A stretch of 19,759 nucleotides of DNA from CALHVR01 sp963528625 (GTDB lineage: Bacteria; Fusobacteriota; Fusobacteriia; Fusobacteriales; Leptotrichiaceae), in the NCBI GenBank assembly GCA_963528625.1, contig CAURVQ010000029.1, positions 1 to 19,759 of the forward strand. Reading direction: 5' to 3'. The notes under the pieces were generated by a model. The model did not search any database and had not been told where the DNA came from. It worked only from the letters and a program-made list of their open reading frames with translations. The translations under genes were made by a program, and so were the position numbers. Positions 7,637 to 15,784 of this stretch are shown in pieces. Every line of letters begins with the position of its first letter. Within the stretch, counting starts at the first letter, position 1.

Positions 7637-8380
7637 TTATCTACATTTATTTTCCATTAACATTAAAAATTCTTTATTCCCTTTCGTACCTTTTATCGGT
7701 GAATCTTCAACTCCTATAAGTTCATATCCTAAATCTTTAATAAAATAAATAATTTTTTTTATCGCTTCATCGTGATATTCTTCGTTTTCTACAATTCCAT
7801 TTCTCCCAATTTTATCTTTTCCCACTTCAAACTGTGGTTTTATAAGCATTACAGCTTTACCACCCGTTTTTAAAAATTTATCAAAATAAATTATAACTTT
7901 AGTCAACGATATAAATGAAACATCAATAACTATAAAATCTACTTTATTATTTTCCAAATCTTCTATTTCTAAATCTTTTATATGTTTTTCTTCTAATGAA
8001 ACTACTCTTTCATCATTTCTTAATTTCCAATCAAGTTGATTTGTTCCAACATCATTCGCATAAACTCTTTTTGCTCCATTTTGTAAAGCACAATCTGTAA
8101 AGCCACCTGTTGAAGCTCCAATATCTAAAACTAATTTATCCTTAAAATCTAAATTCCATACTTTTATAGCTTTTTCTAATTTTAATCCACCACGACTTAC
8201 ATATCTCAATCTGTCTTTTACTCTAATAATCAAATCCTCAGTATCTTTAAACATTGTACCTGCCTTTGTTTCTACTTTTTCATTAACAAGTACATTTCCA
8301 GCCATAATTTCTCTTTTAGCTCTCTCTCTAGTTTCAAATATTTCTCTTTCTACCAATATTAAATCTAGTCTTTTTTTCAT
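7637..8380 (-). CDS. tlyA: TlyA-family rRNA 2'-O-methyltransferase
   Basis: S-adenosylmethionine-dependent ribose methyltransferase; the mycobacterial relative methylates cytidines in 16S and 23S rRNA. 247 aa: an S4-type RNA-binding domain at about 1-60 (RLDLILVEREIFETRERAK) and an FtsJ/RrmJ-like Rossmann domain. SAM motif I is DIGASTGGFTD at 86-96. Asp153, Lys181 (in IKPQFEVG) and Glu237 correspond to the catalytic K-D-K-E set. Databases often name the family hemolysin, but nothing here supports a pore-forming role. The RBS is AGAGG five bases before ATG. It sits between the YuiD-like gene (76 bp upstream) and ctpA, in a stretch rich in RNA-modification genes. Confidence 0.92.
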   Translation of the reverse strand: MKKRLDLILVEREIFETRERAKREIMAGNVLVNEKVETKAGTMFKDTEDLIIRVKDRLRYVSRGGLKLEKAIKVWNLDFKDKLVLDIGASTGGFTDCALQNGAKRVYANDVGTNQLDWKLRNDERVVSLEEKHIKDLEIEDLENNKVDFIVIDVSFISLTKVIIYFDKFLKTGGKAVMLIKPQFEVGKDKIGRNGIVENEEYHDEAIKKIIYFIKDLGYELIGVEDSPIKGTKGNKEFLMLMENKCR

Positions 8381-8456
8381 TGTTCCTCTTTATTATTTAA
8401 GTCTATAACTAAAAAAATTGTCATAATTTGTATATTTTTTATTAAAATGTAAGTAA

Positions 8457-8921
8457 TTATCCTAAAATGTATCCTTTAAATAACATTGCAACAATTACTC
8501 CTAATATACTTCCCCACAAAACTTCATACGGAGTATGTCCTAAAAATTCTTTAAATTGCTGGCTTATAATTTCTATACCATATCTATTTTCTATACTGTC
8601 TATCAATTTATTCAATGCTTTAGCATGCTCCCCAGCTTGTCTTCTTATTCCTGTTGCATCGTAAAGAACTATGCCTGCAAATACTACAGCTAGCGCAAAT
8701 TCTATTGACATACTTCCTTTCAATATAAATACTCCCGTTGCTAAAGAAACTACCGTTGATGCATGTGAGCTAGGCATTCCTCCCGTTTGAACAATTCTTG
8801 CCCATTCCGGCTTTTTCCCTTTAAATAATGGAGAAAAAACTTTATAGAATTGAGCTAAAAAACATGCAACAAACGCTACATCTAATAACCTATTTCCAAA
8901 TATTATTCCGTGATGATTCAT
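8457..8921 (-). CDS. YuiD-like divergent PAP2-family membrane protein (DUF212)
   Basis: A 154-aa integral membrane protein related to acid phosphatase/vanadium haloperoxidase-type proteins. It carries the DUF212 hallmarks GGMPSSHAS at 47-55, YDATGIRRQAGEHA at 87-100 and GHTPYEV at 128-134, spread over about four hydrophobic segments. In this family the histidine and arginine motifs are those of PAP2 phosphatases, so a lipid pyrophosphate or phospholipid phosphatase role is plausible but unproven. The ATG shares one base with the yhbY stop codon (TAATG), which implies translational coupling. No separate SD is needed or seen. Confidence 0.85.
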   Translation of the reverse strand: MNHHGIIFGNRLLDVAFVACFLAQFYKVFSPLFKGKKPEWARIVQTGGMPSSHASTVVSLATGVFILKGSMSIEFALAVVFAGIVLYDATGIRRQAGEHAKALNKLIDSIENRYGIEIISQQFKEFLGHTPYEVLWGSILGVIVAMLFKGYILG

Positions 8922-9253
8922 TATTTTCTTTTTGCCTTTCTTTTAAATTCATAAAATTCTTCTGTTATTTTCCCATCTTTATCATTTGGTTTAAAAAATA
9001 TAAGCACTTTTCCTATACTGTCAACAAATACAGATTTCGTTTTTTCAGCTATTTCATTCCCTAATTCTCTTTCCAATTTAACATCCGAATTTTGTAATAT
9101 TTTTACCTTAATCAATTCTCTTTTTTTTACAACTTTTGCAATACTATCAATTACATTTTCATCTATCCCATCTTTACCTATTCTTACAATAGGATCAAGA
9201 TCGTGAGCTAATTTTTTTAAAAACGCTCTTTCTTTACTTTTAAGGTTTAACAT
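8921..9253 (-). CDS. yhbY: YhbY-family CRM-domain RNA-binding protein
   Basis: Small ribosome-assembly RNA-binding protein, 110 aa (E. coli YhbY has 97). A single CRM domain spans 1-90, with LKSKERAFLKKLAHDL at the N-terminus and the loop GKDG at 26-29, the GxxG RNA-binding element of CRM domains. The C-terminal 20 residues are mostly Lys/Arg. The RBS GGAGG lies inside the last codons of rnj, only one base separates the rnj stop from this ATG, and the stop overlaps the next gene. The three genes form a tightly coupled unit. YhbY binds 50S precursors, in keeping with the RNA-processing neighbour. Confidence 0.9.
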   Translation of the reverse strand: MLNLKSKERAFLKKLAHDLDPIVRIGKDGIDENVIDSIAKVVKKRELIKVKILQNSDVKLERELGNEIAEKTKSVFVDSIGKVLIFFKPNDKDGKITEEFYEFKRKAKRK

Positions 9254-9254
9254 T

Positions 9255-11033
9255 TTATACCTCCAATATTATAGGAAGAATTATAGGTTCTCTATCCGTT
9301 TTTTTATTTAAAAATTCTCCTACTTTCAATCTTAATCTTTGTTTTACTTTACCAATTTCTTTCACTTTTTCAGATTGTAAATTTTGCAATTCAAGTTTTA
9401 TCAATTCTCTTGTTTCGTTTAATAAATTTTCAGCATCTTTATTATACACAAAACCTCTTGTTACAAGTTCTACTTGTTCTCCAAAATGTCCTTCTTTATT
9501 TTGTGAAATTGTTATAATTACTATTCCATCATCTGCTAAATTCTGTCTATCTTTTAATACAGCGTTTCCTATATCTCCAATTCCAAATCCATCAATAAAT
9601 GTTGATCCAGCTGGTACTTTACCCACTACTTTAAAACTATTTTTAGATAATTCTATTTTCATTCCAATTTCAGATAATATAATATTTTCAGACGGTATGC
9701 CTGTCGCTTCTGCCAATTCTTTATGTTTTTTAAGCATCATATATTCTCCATGTACTGGCAAGAAATTTCTCGGTTTAATCAAGTTTAACATCAATTTTTG
9801 TTCTTCTTGACAACCATGCCCTGAAACATGAATTCCTACCACTTTTTCAAATACTACATTTGCTTCTCTTTTCATTAATTGATTTATATTTTTTGAAGCT
9901 GCTTTTTCATTTCCCGGAATTGGACTTGCTGAAATTACAACCGTATCTCCATTTCTAAGTGTAATATGTTTATGCGAACCATTCGCTATTCTTGATAAAG
10001 CAGCCAACGGTTCTCCTTGAGTTCCTGTACATAAAATCAACACTTTGTTTGCTGGCAATGTTTCAGCTTCTTCTATACTAATCATAATTCCTTTTGGTAT
10101 TTCTAAATATCCTAAATTTGAACAAATTTCAAATATTTTTACCATACTTCTTCCATCAATAGCTATTTTTCTCCCGTGTTTTTGAGCTATTTTTATAATT
10201 TGTTGAAGTCTATGGACATGCGATGCAAATGCCGCTAAAATTATTCTTCCACCAGCTTTCGCAAACTCATCTTTCAAACTTTCTCCAACCGTTCTTTCTG
10301 AAGGAGTAAATCCCGGCACTTGTGCATTTGTACTATCAGACAATAATAAATCAATTCCTTCTTCTCCTAATTGAGCTAGTCTACCAAAATCAAATCCTTC
10401 ACCATCTACTGGCGTCAAATCCACTTTAAAATCTCCTGTATGTAAAATATTTCCAGCAGGTGTTTTTATATGAATTGCATAACAATCAGCAATACTGTGT
10501 GTTACACTTATAAACTCTACTGTAAAATATTTTGATACTTTCATTATACTTCTACCTTTTATAATTTTTTCTTTCGGTAATTTAGTATCTTTTCTTTCAA
10601 ATTTAGCTTTCGCTAATTCTAGTGTTAATTTCCCACCATACATCGGTATATTTTCTGACCCCAATTTTTGATAAAAATATGGGATTGAACCAATATGATC
10701 TTCGTGTCCGTGCGTTACTAACAACGCTTTTACTTTATCTCTATTATTTTCTAAATAAGTGAAATCAGGAATTATCACATCAATTCCTAAATGTTCATTC
10801 TCCGGAAATGTAATTCCTGCATCTACAACTATTATTTCATCCTTATATTGAAATGCAGTCATATTTTTACCGATTTCCTCTACTCCCCCTAATGGAATTA
10901 TATACACTTTCTCATCTTTTTCTTTAAAATTATCATCATTTTTATTTTTTTTGTTATATCTTCTATTTGAAATATATCTAAATTTAGTATCTTCCTCTTT
11001 ATCATCTCTAGTATGCGATTTATCTGCATTCAT
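9255..11033 (-). CDS. rnj: ribonuclease J (metallo-beta-lactamase/beta-CASP)
   Basis: Zinc-dependent 5'-exonuclease/endonuclease of mRNA decay and rRNA maturation. 592 aa: a highly charged N-terminal extension of about 42 residues, a beta-lactamase core with HGHEDH at 108-113, His179, and HTGDF with Asp201, a beta-CASP insertion (about 220-400, with ASHVHRLQQI and GTQGEP), GHGCQEEQ at about 405-412, His428 in PVHGE, and a C-terminal domain. All metal ligands are present. The extension shows no homology by eye. The annotated ATG has no Shine-Dalgarno. The only good SD lies upstream at a 7-codon reading frame ending in an A8 run (11044-11067), and loss of one A would fuse it in frame. The true start or control of this gene is therefore uncertain. 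Confidence 0.95.
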   Translation of the reverse strand: MNADKSHTRDDKEEDTKFRYISNRRYNKKNKNDDNFKEKDEKVYIIPLGGVEEIGKNMTAFQYKDEIIVVDAGITFPENEHLGIDVIIPDFTYLENNRDKVKALLVTHGHEDHIGSIPYFYQKLGSENIPMYGGKLTLELAKAKFERKDTKLPKEKIIKGRSIMKVSKYFTVEFISVTHSIADCYAIHIKTPAGNILHTGDFKVDLTPVDGEGFDFGRLAQLGEEGIDLLLSDSTNAQVPGFTPSERTVGESLKDEFAKAGGRIILAAFASHVHRLQQIIKIAQKHGRKIAIDGRSMVKIFEICSNLGYLEIPKGIMISIEEAETLPANKVLILCTGTQGEPLAALSRIANGSHKHITLRNGDTVVISASPIPGNEKAASKNINQLMKREANVVFEKVVGIHVSGHGCQEEQKLMLNLIKPRNFLPVHGEYMMLKKHKELAEATGIPSENIILSEIGMKIELSKNSFKVVGKVPAGSTFIDGFGIGDIGNAVLKDRQNLADDGIVIITISQNKEGHFGEQVELVTRGFVYNKDAENLLNETRELIKLELQNLQSEKVKEIGKVKQRLRLKVGEFLNKKTDREPIILPIILEV

Positions 11034-11043
11034 TTTAACTTGT

Positions 11044-11067
11044 TTATTTTTTTTCTGCTTCTGACAT
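11044..11067 (-). other. 7-codon upstream ORF with A8 tract before rnj
   Basis: The minus strand reads ATG-TCA-GAA-GCA-GAA-AAA-AAA-TAA, with AGAGG four bases before the ATG. Its stop lies 10 nt before the rnj ATG. The homopolymer (11047-11054) has eight A residues; with seven, the frame would run MSEAEKNKQVK straight into rnj Met1. It could be a leader peptide giving reinitiation, a slippage site that yields an 11-residue-longer RNase J, or a sequencing error in a homopolymer. Confidence 0.45.
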
Positions 11068-11112
11068 TTTTCCTCTCTTTTCTAATTATTTTTTGTTATT
11101 TAGATTTTAATT

Positions 11113-13002
11113 TTATTTAATTTTAAAAACATATTTATCACGATATTTCAAAATAAAACTTCTTGCTAACGCTCCCGAAGCTACTCCTCCATATCCACCA
11201 CCTTCTACTATTGACACAAATACAATTTCCGGATTATTTGTCGGAAAATATCCTGCAATCCACGAGTGATTATCGTGATGTGAACTATTTTGAGCTGTTC
11301 CTGTTTTCGCTGAAACTGGATACCCATTTATTCTTAAAATAGTCGCAGTCCCTCTCGCTCCAATTACAGGTAATCTTAAAGCATTTTGAAGTAATTTTAT
11401 ATTTTTTTGCGATATATTTATCTTTTTCGTTTCAACTGGTTTATTCTCTTCTACTGTTCCATCAAATTTTACAAATTTATCTACAACAGTTGGCTTCATT
11501 GTGACACCATTATTAGCTATCGTTTGATAAACAGAAGCTATTTGAATTGGAGTTGCAAGTAAATACCCTTGTCCTATTGACATATTAATTAAATCTCCTA
11601 AAACCCATTTTTGATCTCTTGGTTTTTTAAATTTTTCTTTTTTCCATTCAGGTGTTGGTAATGTCCCACTCAACTCTCCCGGAATGTCAATTCCTGTCTT
11701 TTTACCAATATTAAATTCCTTCGCATATTTTATAATATTACTAAGTCCTGCTCTCTCTGCAAAATAATAATAATAAGTATTCACTGATTCTTCAATAGAT
11801 TTTGCAAAATTTGTCGTTCCGTGTCCATAAGCATGTGAATCTCTATAAATTTGATTACCTTTTTCATACACTCCCGTTGAATAAACTGTTTCTTGAGGAG
11901 AAATTCCTGATTCCAATATTCCCAACCCTGTAACAGCTTTAAATGTTGATCCCGGAGGATATAACCCTGCAATTCCTTTATTTACAAGTGGTTTCGCTTT
12001 AGAATTTACAAGTTCATTCCATTGCTGATCAGGTATTCTTGAGCTTAATAAATTTAAGCTAATTTCCGGATTACTAACAAAAGTTATAATTTTACCAGTT
12101 TTTGCTTCCATTGCTATAAATGCTCCACTTTTTCCTCTAAATTCCTCTGTCATATATTTTTGTAAATCTAAATCAATAGATAAATATAATTTTTTACCTG
12201 TTATACTTTCCGTATTTTTAATTTCTCTTATTACATTTCCATGGACATCAACTTCAACTGTTTGAGCTCCATCTTGTCCTTTCATTTCTTTATCGTATTG
12301 TTTTTCTACACCTTTTTTACCTATTATATCATCATTTTGATAACCTTGATCTTTTAATGCTGTATATTCTTTTTCATTGATAGGCTTTACATTTCCAATC
12401 ACATGTGATGCAACATAATCTTCCGGATAAAATCTCTTATTATATTCAACAATATCAATTCTTGAAGTATTTATTTTTTCCACTGCACTTAACGCAATAT
12501 TTTTGTCCAAATCATCTATAACTAATATTTTTTGACTTGTTCCTATCCTTGGTTGTTTATTAAATCTTTTTATCAAATAATCTGTTGTATATCCCGTTAT
12601 TTCGCTTATATTTTTTATATCTAATATCGTTTCCTTTAATTTTTCTGCTACTTTTTTTCTCTCTTTTGACAATCTATCGTCAATTTGTTTTTCTGTCATA
12701 TCTTGAATTTCAATCAAAATTTTAACTTCATCTGCCGTTAAGGGTTTTGTATCATAATGTATAAGTTGATAACCCGTTACATTTTTCGCTAACAATTTCC
12801 CTTCTCTATCATAGATTTCTCCTCTTGTAGCTTTAACAATATTTGTTCTTATTCTATTTTTTAATGCTTTAGCTTCATATAGCGTTGCATTCAATATTTG
12901 TAAAAAAAATAATCTCGCAATTAATAATGAAAATACAACTCCTACTCCTATTAAAAAAGCTATAAACCTAGGACTTCTTTCTTCTTTATCTATTTCTCTC
13001 AT
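11113..13002 (-). CDS. mrdA: penicillin-binding protein 2 (elongasome transpeptidase)
   Basis: Peptidoglycan D,D-transpeptidase for lateral wall growth, anchored in the inner membrane with its catalytic domain in the periplasm. 629 aa: a single membrane helix at about 13-36, a class B pedestal/dimerisation domain (about 50-260, containing RGEIYDREGKLLAKN at 60-74), and the transpeptidase domain with STFK (Ser352, Lys355), SVN at 406-408 and KTGT at 566-569. All three active-site motifs are intact. The RBS AGGAG is five bases from ATG. No rodA, mreB or mreC is present in the window. It lies between rsfS and rnj with gaps of 76 and 79 bp that show no convincing promoter. FtsI-type PBP3 is the alternative, but the N-terminal arrangement favours PBP2. 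Confidence 0.9.
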   Translation of the reverse strand: MREIDKEERSPRFIAFLIGVGVVFSLLIARLFFLQILNATLYEAKALKNRIRTNIVKATRGEIYDREGKLLAKNVTGYQLIHYDTKPLTADEVKILIEIQDMTEKQIDDRLSKERKKVAEKLKETILDIKNISEITGYTTDYLIKRFNKQPRIGTSQKILVIDDLDKNIALSAVEKINTSRIDIVEYNKRFYPEDYVASHVIGNVKPINEKEYTALKDQGYQNDDIIGKKGVEKQYDKEMKGQDGAQTVEVDVHGNVIREIKNTESITGKKLYLSIDLDLQKYMTEEFRGKSGAFIAMEAKTGKIITFVSNPEISLNLLSSRIPDQQWNELVNSKAKPLVNKGIAGLYPPGSTFKAVTGLGILESGISPQETVYSTGVYEKGNQIYRDSHAYGHGTTNFAKSIEESVNTYYYYFAERAGLSNIIKYAKEFNIGKKTGIDIPGELSGTLPTPEWKKEKFKKPRDQKWVLGDLINMSIGQGYLLATPIQIASVYQTIANNGVTMKPTVVDKFVKFDGTVEENKPVETKKINISQKNIKLLQNALRLPVIGARGTATILRINGYPVSAKTGTAQNSSHHDNHSWIAGYFPTNNPEIVFVSIVEGGGYGGVASGALARSFILKYRDKYVFKIK

Positions 13003-13078
13003 CTATTCTCCTAATTTTTAAGAAAATAATCATACTTTTATTAGAAAAATGTATCACTTATTTGAAATAAATATCACA

Positions 13079-13426
13079 TTATTCTATTTCTTCATCATCT
13101 GTGTCATTTCCTTCATAAAAGCTATCTAATTGATAATAATCTCTCGCATCTTTATTAAATACACTTATAATTATATCGCCACCGTCAATTAAAACCCAAT
13201 TACATTCATCTAAACCTTCTACACTTCTAACATTTTCTAAACTTTTTTTTATTTCAATTGCTATCGCTTCAATGTTTCTACTTGAACTTCCCGTACATAA
13301 AATTGAATAATCAAAAAACGGTGATTTTCCTTGCATATCATACACTTTTATATCTTGTCCTTTTTTATCTTCAATTATATCAATTATTGAAGTCACTTCC
13401 TTCGGTAATTTTTCTCTTTCTAACAT
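13079..13426 (-). CDS. rsfS: ribosomal silencing factor RsfS (YbeB/Iojap)
   Basis: Binds L14 on the 50S subunit and blocks 30S joining when nutrients are scarce. 115 aa with the family pattern: DYSILCTGSSSRN at 39-51, Trp77 in NWVLIDGGDIII (76-87), Phe90, and RDYYQLDSFY at 95-104. Where many relatives read HVF, this one has SVF. The C-terminus is an acidic tail (DTDDEEIE). The RBS AAAGG precedes the ATG by about seven bases. It is commonly linked to nadD elsewhere, which is absent here. Confidence 0.93.
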   Translation of the reverse strand: MLEREKLPKEVTSIIDIIEDKKGQDIKVYDMQGKSPFFDYSILCTGSSSRNIEAIAIEIKKSLENVRSVEGLDECNWVLIDGGDIIISVFNKDARDYYQLDSFYEGNDTDDEEIE

Positions 13427-13457
13427 AATTTTTCCTTTCTTTTTTTATACTCTATAT

Positions 13458-13490
13458 ATTTCATTTATATTTCATTTATATTTCATTCAT
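13458..13490. repeat. three tandem copies of an 11-bp unit upstream of rsfS
   Basis: On the plus strand ATTTCATTTAT occurs twice and then once as ATTTCATTCAT, contiguous, within the 105-bp lipoprotein-rsfS gap about 32 bp before the rsfS ATG. The period is close to one helical turn, so it could phase protein binding or DNA bending. It could equally be a slippage product in A/T-rich DNA. Confidence 0.6.
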
Positions 13491-13531
13491 TTTTATAATT
13501 TTCCATTAAAAATATTAAAATTTTATTACAG

Positions 13532-13924
13532 TTATTTAACTACTTCATCAAATTTTATACTGTCTATATATTTTTTATTTGCTACCGTCACTACCGGTAA
13601 TGTCATTGTTGAACTTATATTTTCTCCCTCAGTAACATACTCTATTCTTTTTGGAAAATATTTATTCAAATCATTTAATAACTCTGCTTTATTCACAACA
13701 TCAATATTTATTTTTTGTAAAAATCCTGTTGTAAAATATTGTTCCACTTTTTTATCTTGTGTCAAATATAAATCTTTTGATAATTCAAATGTTTTCCCTT
13801 CATAAACTACAAAAAATTTATCTCCTGTTCTAAATATTCTATTTTTAGTTTTCAAATTATCCATATTTTCAAAACAAGAAATAAATAAAACTAAACTCGT
13901 AATTGCTATTATTAATTTTTTCAT
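13532..13924 (-). CDS. small putative lipoprotein of unknown function
   Basis: A 130-aa protein not recognised by family. MKKLIIAITSLVLFIS followed by Cys17 gives a type II (lipoprotein) signal with lipobox FISC; Phe at -3 is non-classical but tolerated in some diderms. The mature part has about 113 residues, is mixed alpha/beta in character (RTGDKFFVVYEGKTFEL early, a Lys/Asp-rich middle) and shows no cysteines or repeats. The RBS AAGGAG is eight bases before ATG. It lies 24 bp after rsmE and 105 bp before rsfS, inside the housekeeping operon, so it is presumably expressed constitutively at the envelope. Confidence 0.65.
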   Translation of the reverse strand: MKKLIIAITSLVLFISCFENMDNLKTKNRIFRTGDKFFVVYEGKTFELSKDLYLTQDKKVEQYFTTGFLQKINIDVVNKAELLNDLNKYFPKRIEYVTEGENISSTMTLPVVTVANKKYIDSIKFDEVVK

Positions 13925-13948
13925 TATAATTTCTCCTTAAAAATAATT

Positions 13949-14650
13949 TTATAAATTTGCTAATATTCCACCTAATACAACGGCTGCAGTTTCAGCTCTA
14001 AGTATTCTTTTCCCTAAACTTATTTCAATTGCTCCATTTTTTTTCAAAAATTCAACTTCTTTTTGAGTTATTCCACCTTCAGGCCCTATTATATACAATA
14101 TTTTTTTATCTTCATTTTTTATAACATCATAAATTTTATAACTTTCATCACTATTTTCATAAGCATATAATATTTTATCATATTTAGAAAATTCTATATT
14201 TTCAAGTTTTTTCAACAAATCTACTTCAACAAATTTTACTCCTCTACATTGCTTTAACGCTTCCTTTACTGTCGTGTCCCACTTTTCTTTTTTTTCATTT
14301 ATCTTTACGACAACACGCTCTGTTTGTATAGGAATTATTTTTCTTACACCTATTTCCGTCAATTTTTGTATTGCTAAATTCATCTTATCGTTTTTTAAAA
14401 CACCTAATGCAATATCAATTTCTCTATCTATTGAATAATTATCTTCCTTTTTTTCAATAATATTTAAAATTGTTTCTTTTTTTGTTATTTTTATTATCTC
14501 TGTAATATATTCAAATTCACCATCAACAACTCTTAATTTATCTCCAACATTTAACCTGAAAACATTTTGAATATGATTACAATCCAATTTATCATTTATT
14601 AAAATTTCATTATTTTTTATATTTTCTTTTTCAGCTATAACTGTCAACAA
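13949..14650 (-). CDS. rsmE: 16S rRNA m3U1498 methyltransferase RsmE
   Basis: SPOUT-class methyltransferase that modifies U1498 of 16S rRNA. 233 aa: an N-terminal PUA-like part (1-70), then the SPOUT fold with LKNDKMNLAIQKLTEIGV at 85-102, GPEGG at 189-193 and LGKRILRAETA at 212-222, which forms the knotted SAM site. The start codon is TTG; no in-frame ATG is available near the conserved N-terminus. Two adjacent TTG codons occur at 14650 and 14647. AGGAG (14656-14660) is five bases from the first and eight from the second, so the second, giving MTVIAEKEN, is the more likely start. It lies 36 bp after ruvB. Confidence 0.93.
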   Translation of the reverse strand: MLTVIAEKENIKNNEILINDKLDCNHIQNVFRLNVGDKLRVVDGEFEYITEIIKITKKETILNIIEKKEDNYSIDREIDIALGVLKNDKMNLAIQKLTEIGVRKIIPIQTERVVVKINEKKEKWDTTVKEALKQCRGVKFVEVDLLKKLENIEFSKYDKILYAYENSDESYKIYDVIKNEDKKILYIIGPEGGITQKEVEFLKKNGAIEISLGKRILRAETAAVVLGGILANL

Positions 14651-14686
14651 TTTTACTCCTCAATTTTCATAAAAACTTTTTATTCA

Positions 14687-15718
14687 TTATTTTTCTTCTT
14701 CATCAATATCATCTTTATTTTTCATCAATTTAGATATTCCCAAATGTTTGTAAGCATGTTCTGTGACAACTCTTCCTCGCTGAGTTCGTTTTATAAATCC
14801 TATTTTCACTAAATACGGTTCATAAACTTCCTCTACTGTTCTTCTATCTTCTCCAAGTAATAACGCCAGTGTTTCTATCCCAACCGGTCCTCCATTATAA
14901 ACATTTATTATTGATTCAAGAATATTTCTGTCAAGTTCATCAAGTCCACTATTATCAACACCTAATATATCTAAAATTCCATCAACACTTTTTTTATCAA
15001 GCACTCCATTCCCTTTTACTAAAGCATAATCTCTTGCTCTTTTCAAAAGTCTATTCGCTATACGCGGTGTCCCTCTACTTCTTTTAGCTATTTCTGTTAT
15101 TCCGTCCTCATCATAGCTAATATTCATTAAAGCAGCCCCTCTTTTCAATATTTCCTCTAACTCTTCAAGTCTATAATATTCCATCCTATGTGTGACACCA
15201 AATCTATCTCTAAGTGGTGTACTTAACTGCCCTGCCTTTGTCGTAGCTCCAATTAATGTAAACTTCGGTAATTCAATACGAATACTTCTAGCTGAAGGTC
15301 CTTTTCCTATTAAAATATCTAGTTCTCCATCTTCCATTGCTGGATACAGTATTTCCTCAACTGATGTACTAAGTCTATGTATTTCATCTATAAATAAAAT
15401 ATCATTTTCTTCTAATGAAGTCAATATTGCTGCTAAATCTCCTGCTTTTTCAAGTACCGGTCCTGTTGTAATTTTGAGATTAACTCCCATTTCTGTTGCG
15501 ATAACTCCTGCCAAAGTTGTTTTTCCTAAGCCGGGAGGACCATATAATAAAACATGATCCATCGCTTCATCTCTCATTTTTGCCGCTTTTATAAAAATAT
15601 TCATTTTATTTTTCAAATCTTCTTGTCCTATATACTCCGAAAAAGTTTTAGGCCTTAAAGATTTTTGAATATTATCTTCTCCTAACTCAACAGACTCCAA
15701 TATTCTATTTTCGTCCAT
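14687..15718 (-). CDS. ruvB: Holliday junction branch-migration ATPase RuvB
   Basis: Hexameric AAA+ motor that drives Holliday junction migration with RuvA. 343 aa, the usual length. Motifs: LRPKTFSEYIGQ at 21-31, Walker A GPPGLGKT at 60-67, Walker B DEIH at 111-114, sensor 1 in GATTKAG (157-163), arginine finger Arg170 in LRDRFG, and the C-terminal winged helix (about 265-330) with GPVGIETLA. The N-terminus carries a short acidic lead and the C-terminus ends in an acidic DDIDEEEK tail. ruvA and ruvC are not in this window. The gene lies between a DUF445 gene (66 bp upstream) and rsmE. Confidence 0.97.
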   Translation of the reverse strand: MDENRILESVELGEDNIQKSLRPKTFSEYIGQEDLKNKMNIFIKAAKMRDEAMDHVLLYGPPGLGKTTLAGVIATEMGVNLKITTGPVLEKAGDLAAILTSLEENDILFIDEIHRLSTSVEEILYPAMEDGELDILIGKGPSARSIRIELPKFTLIGATTKAGQLSTPLRDRFGVTHRMEYYRLEELEEILKRGAALMNISYDEDGITEIAKRSRGTPRIANRLLKRARDYALVKGNGVLDKKSVDGILDILGVDNSGLDELDRNILESIINVYNGGPVGIETLALLLGEDRRTVEEVYEPYLVKIGFIKRTQRGRVVTEHAYKHLGISKLMKNKDDIDEEEK

Positions 15719-15784
15719 TTATTCACCTATTCTTTCAATTTTAAAATTAAGTTCTACCTTTATACTTTTAAAATAAAAATATAA

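Noticed and set aside
7637..8380. Hemolysin function for the TlyA-family gene
   Set aside because: The sequence shows an S4 RNA-binding domain and an FtsJ-like methyltransferase with catalytic residues; the hemolysin name is historical.
11781..11972. A 63-codon minus-strand frame within mrdA in another frame
   Set aside because: Lies wholly inside the PBP2 transpeptidase domain, with no RBS and no recognisable motif.
15192..15557. A 121-codon plus-strand frame opposite ruvB
   Set aside because: Mirror of a highly conserved ruvB region (Walker A to arginine finger); low-complexity Ser/Ile composition and no RBS.
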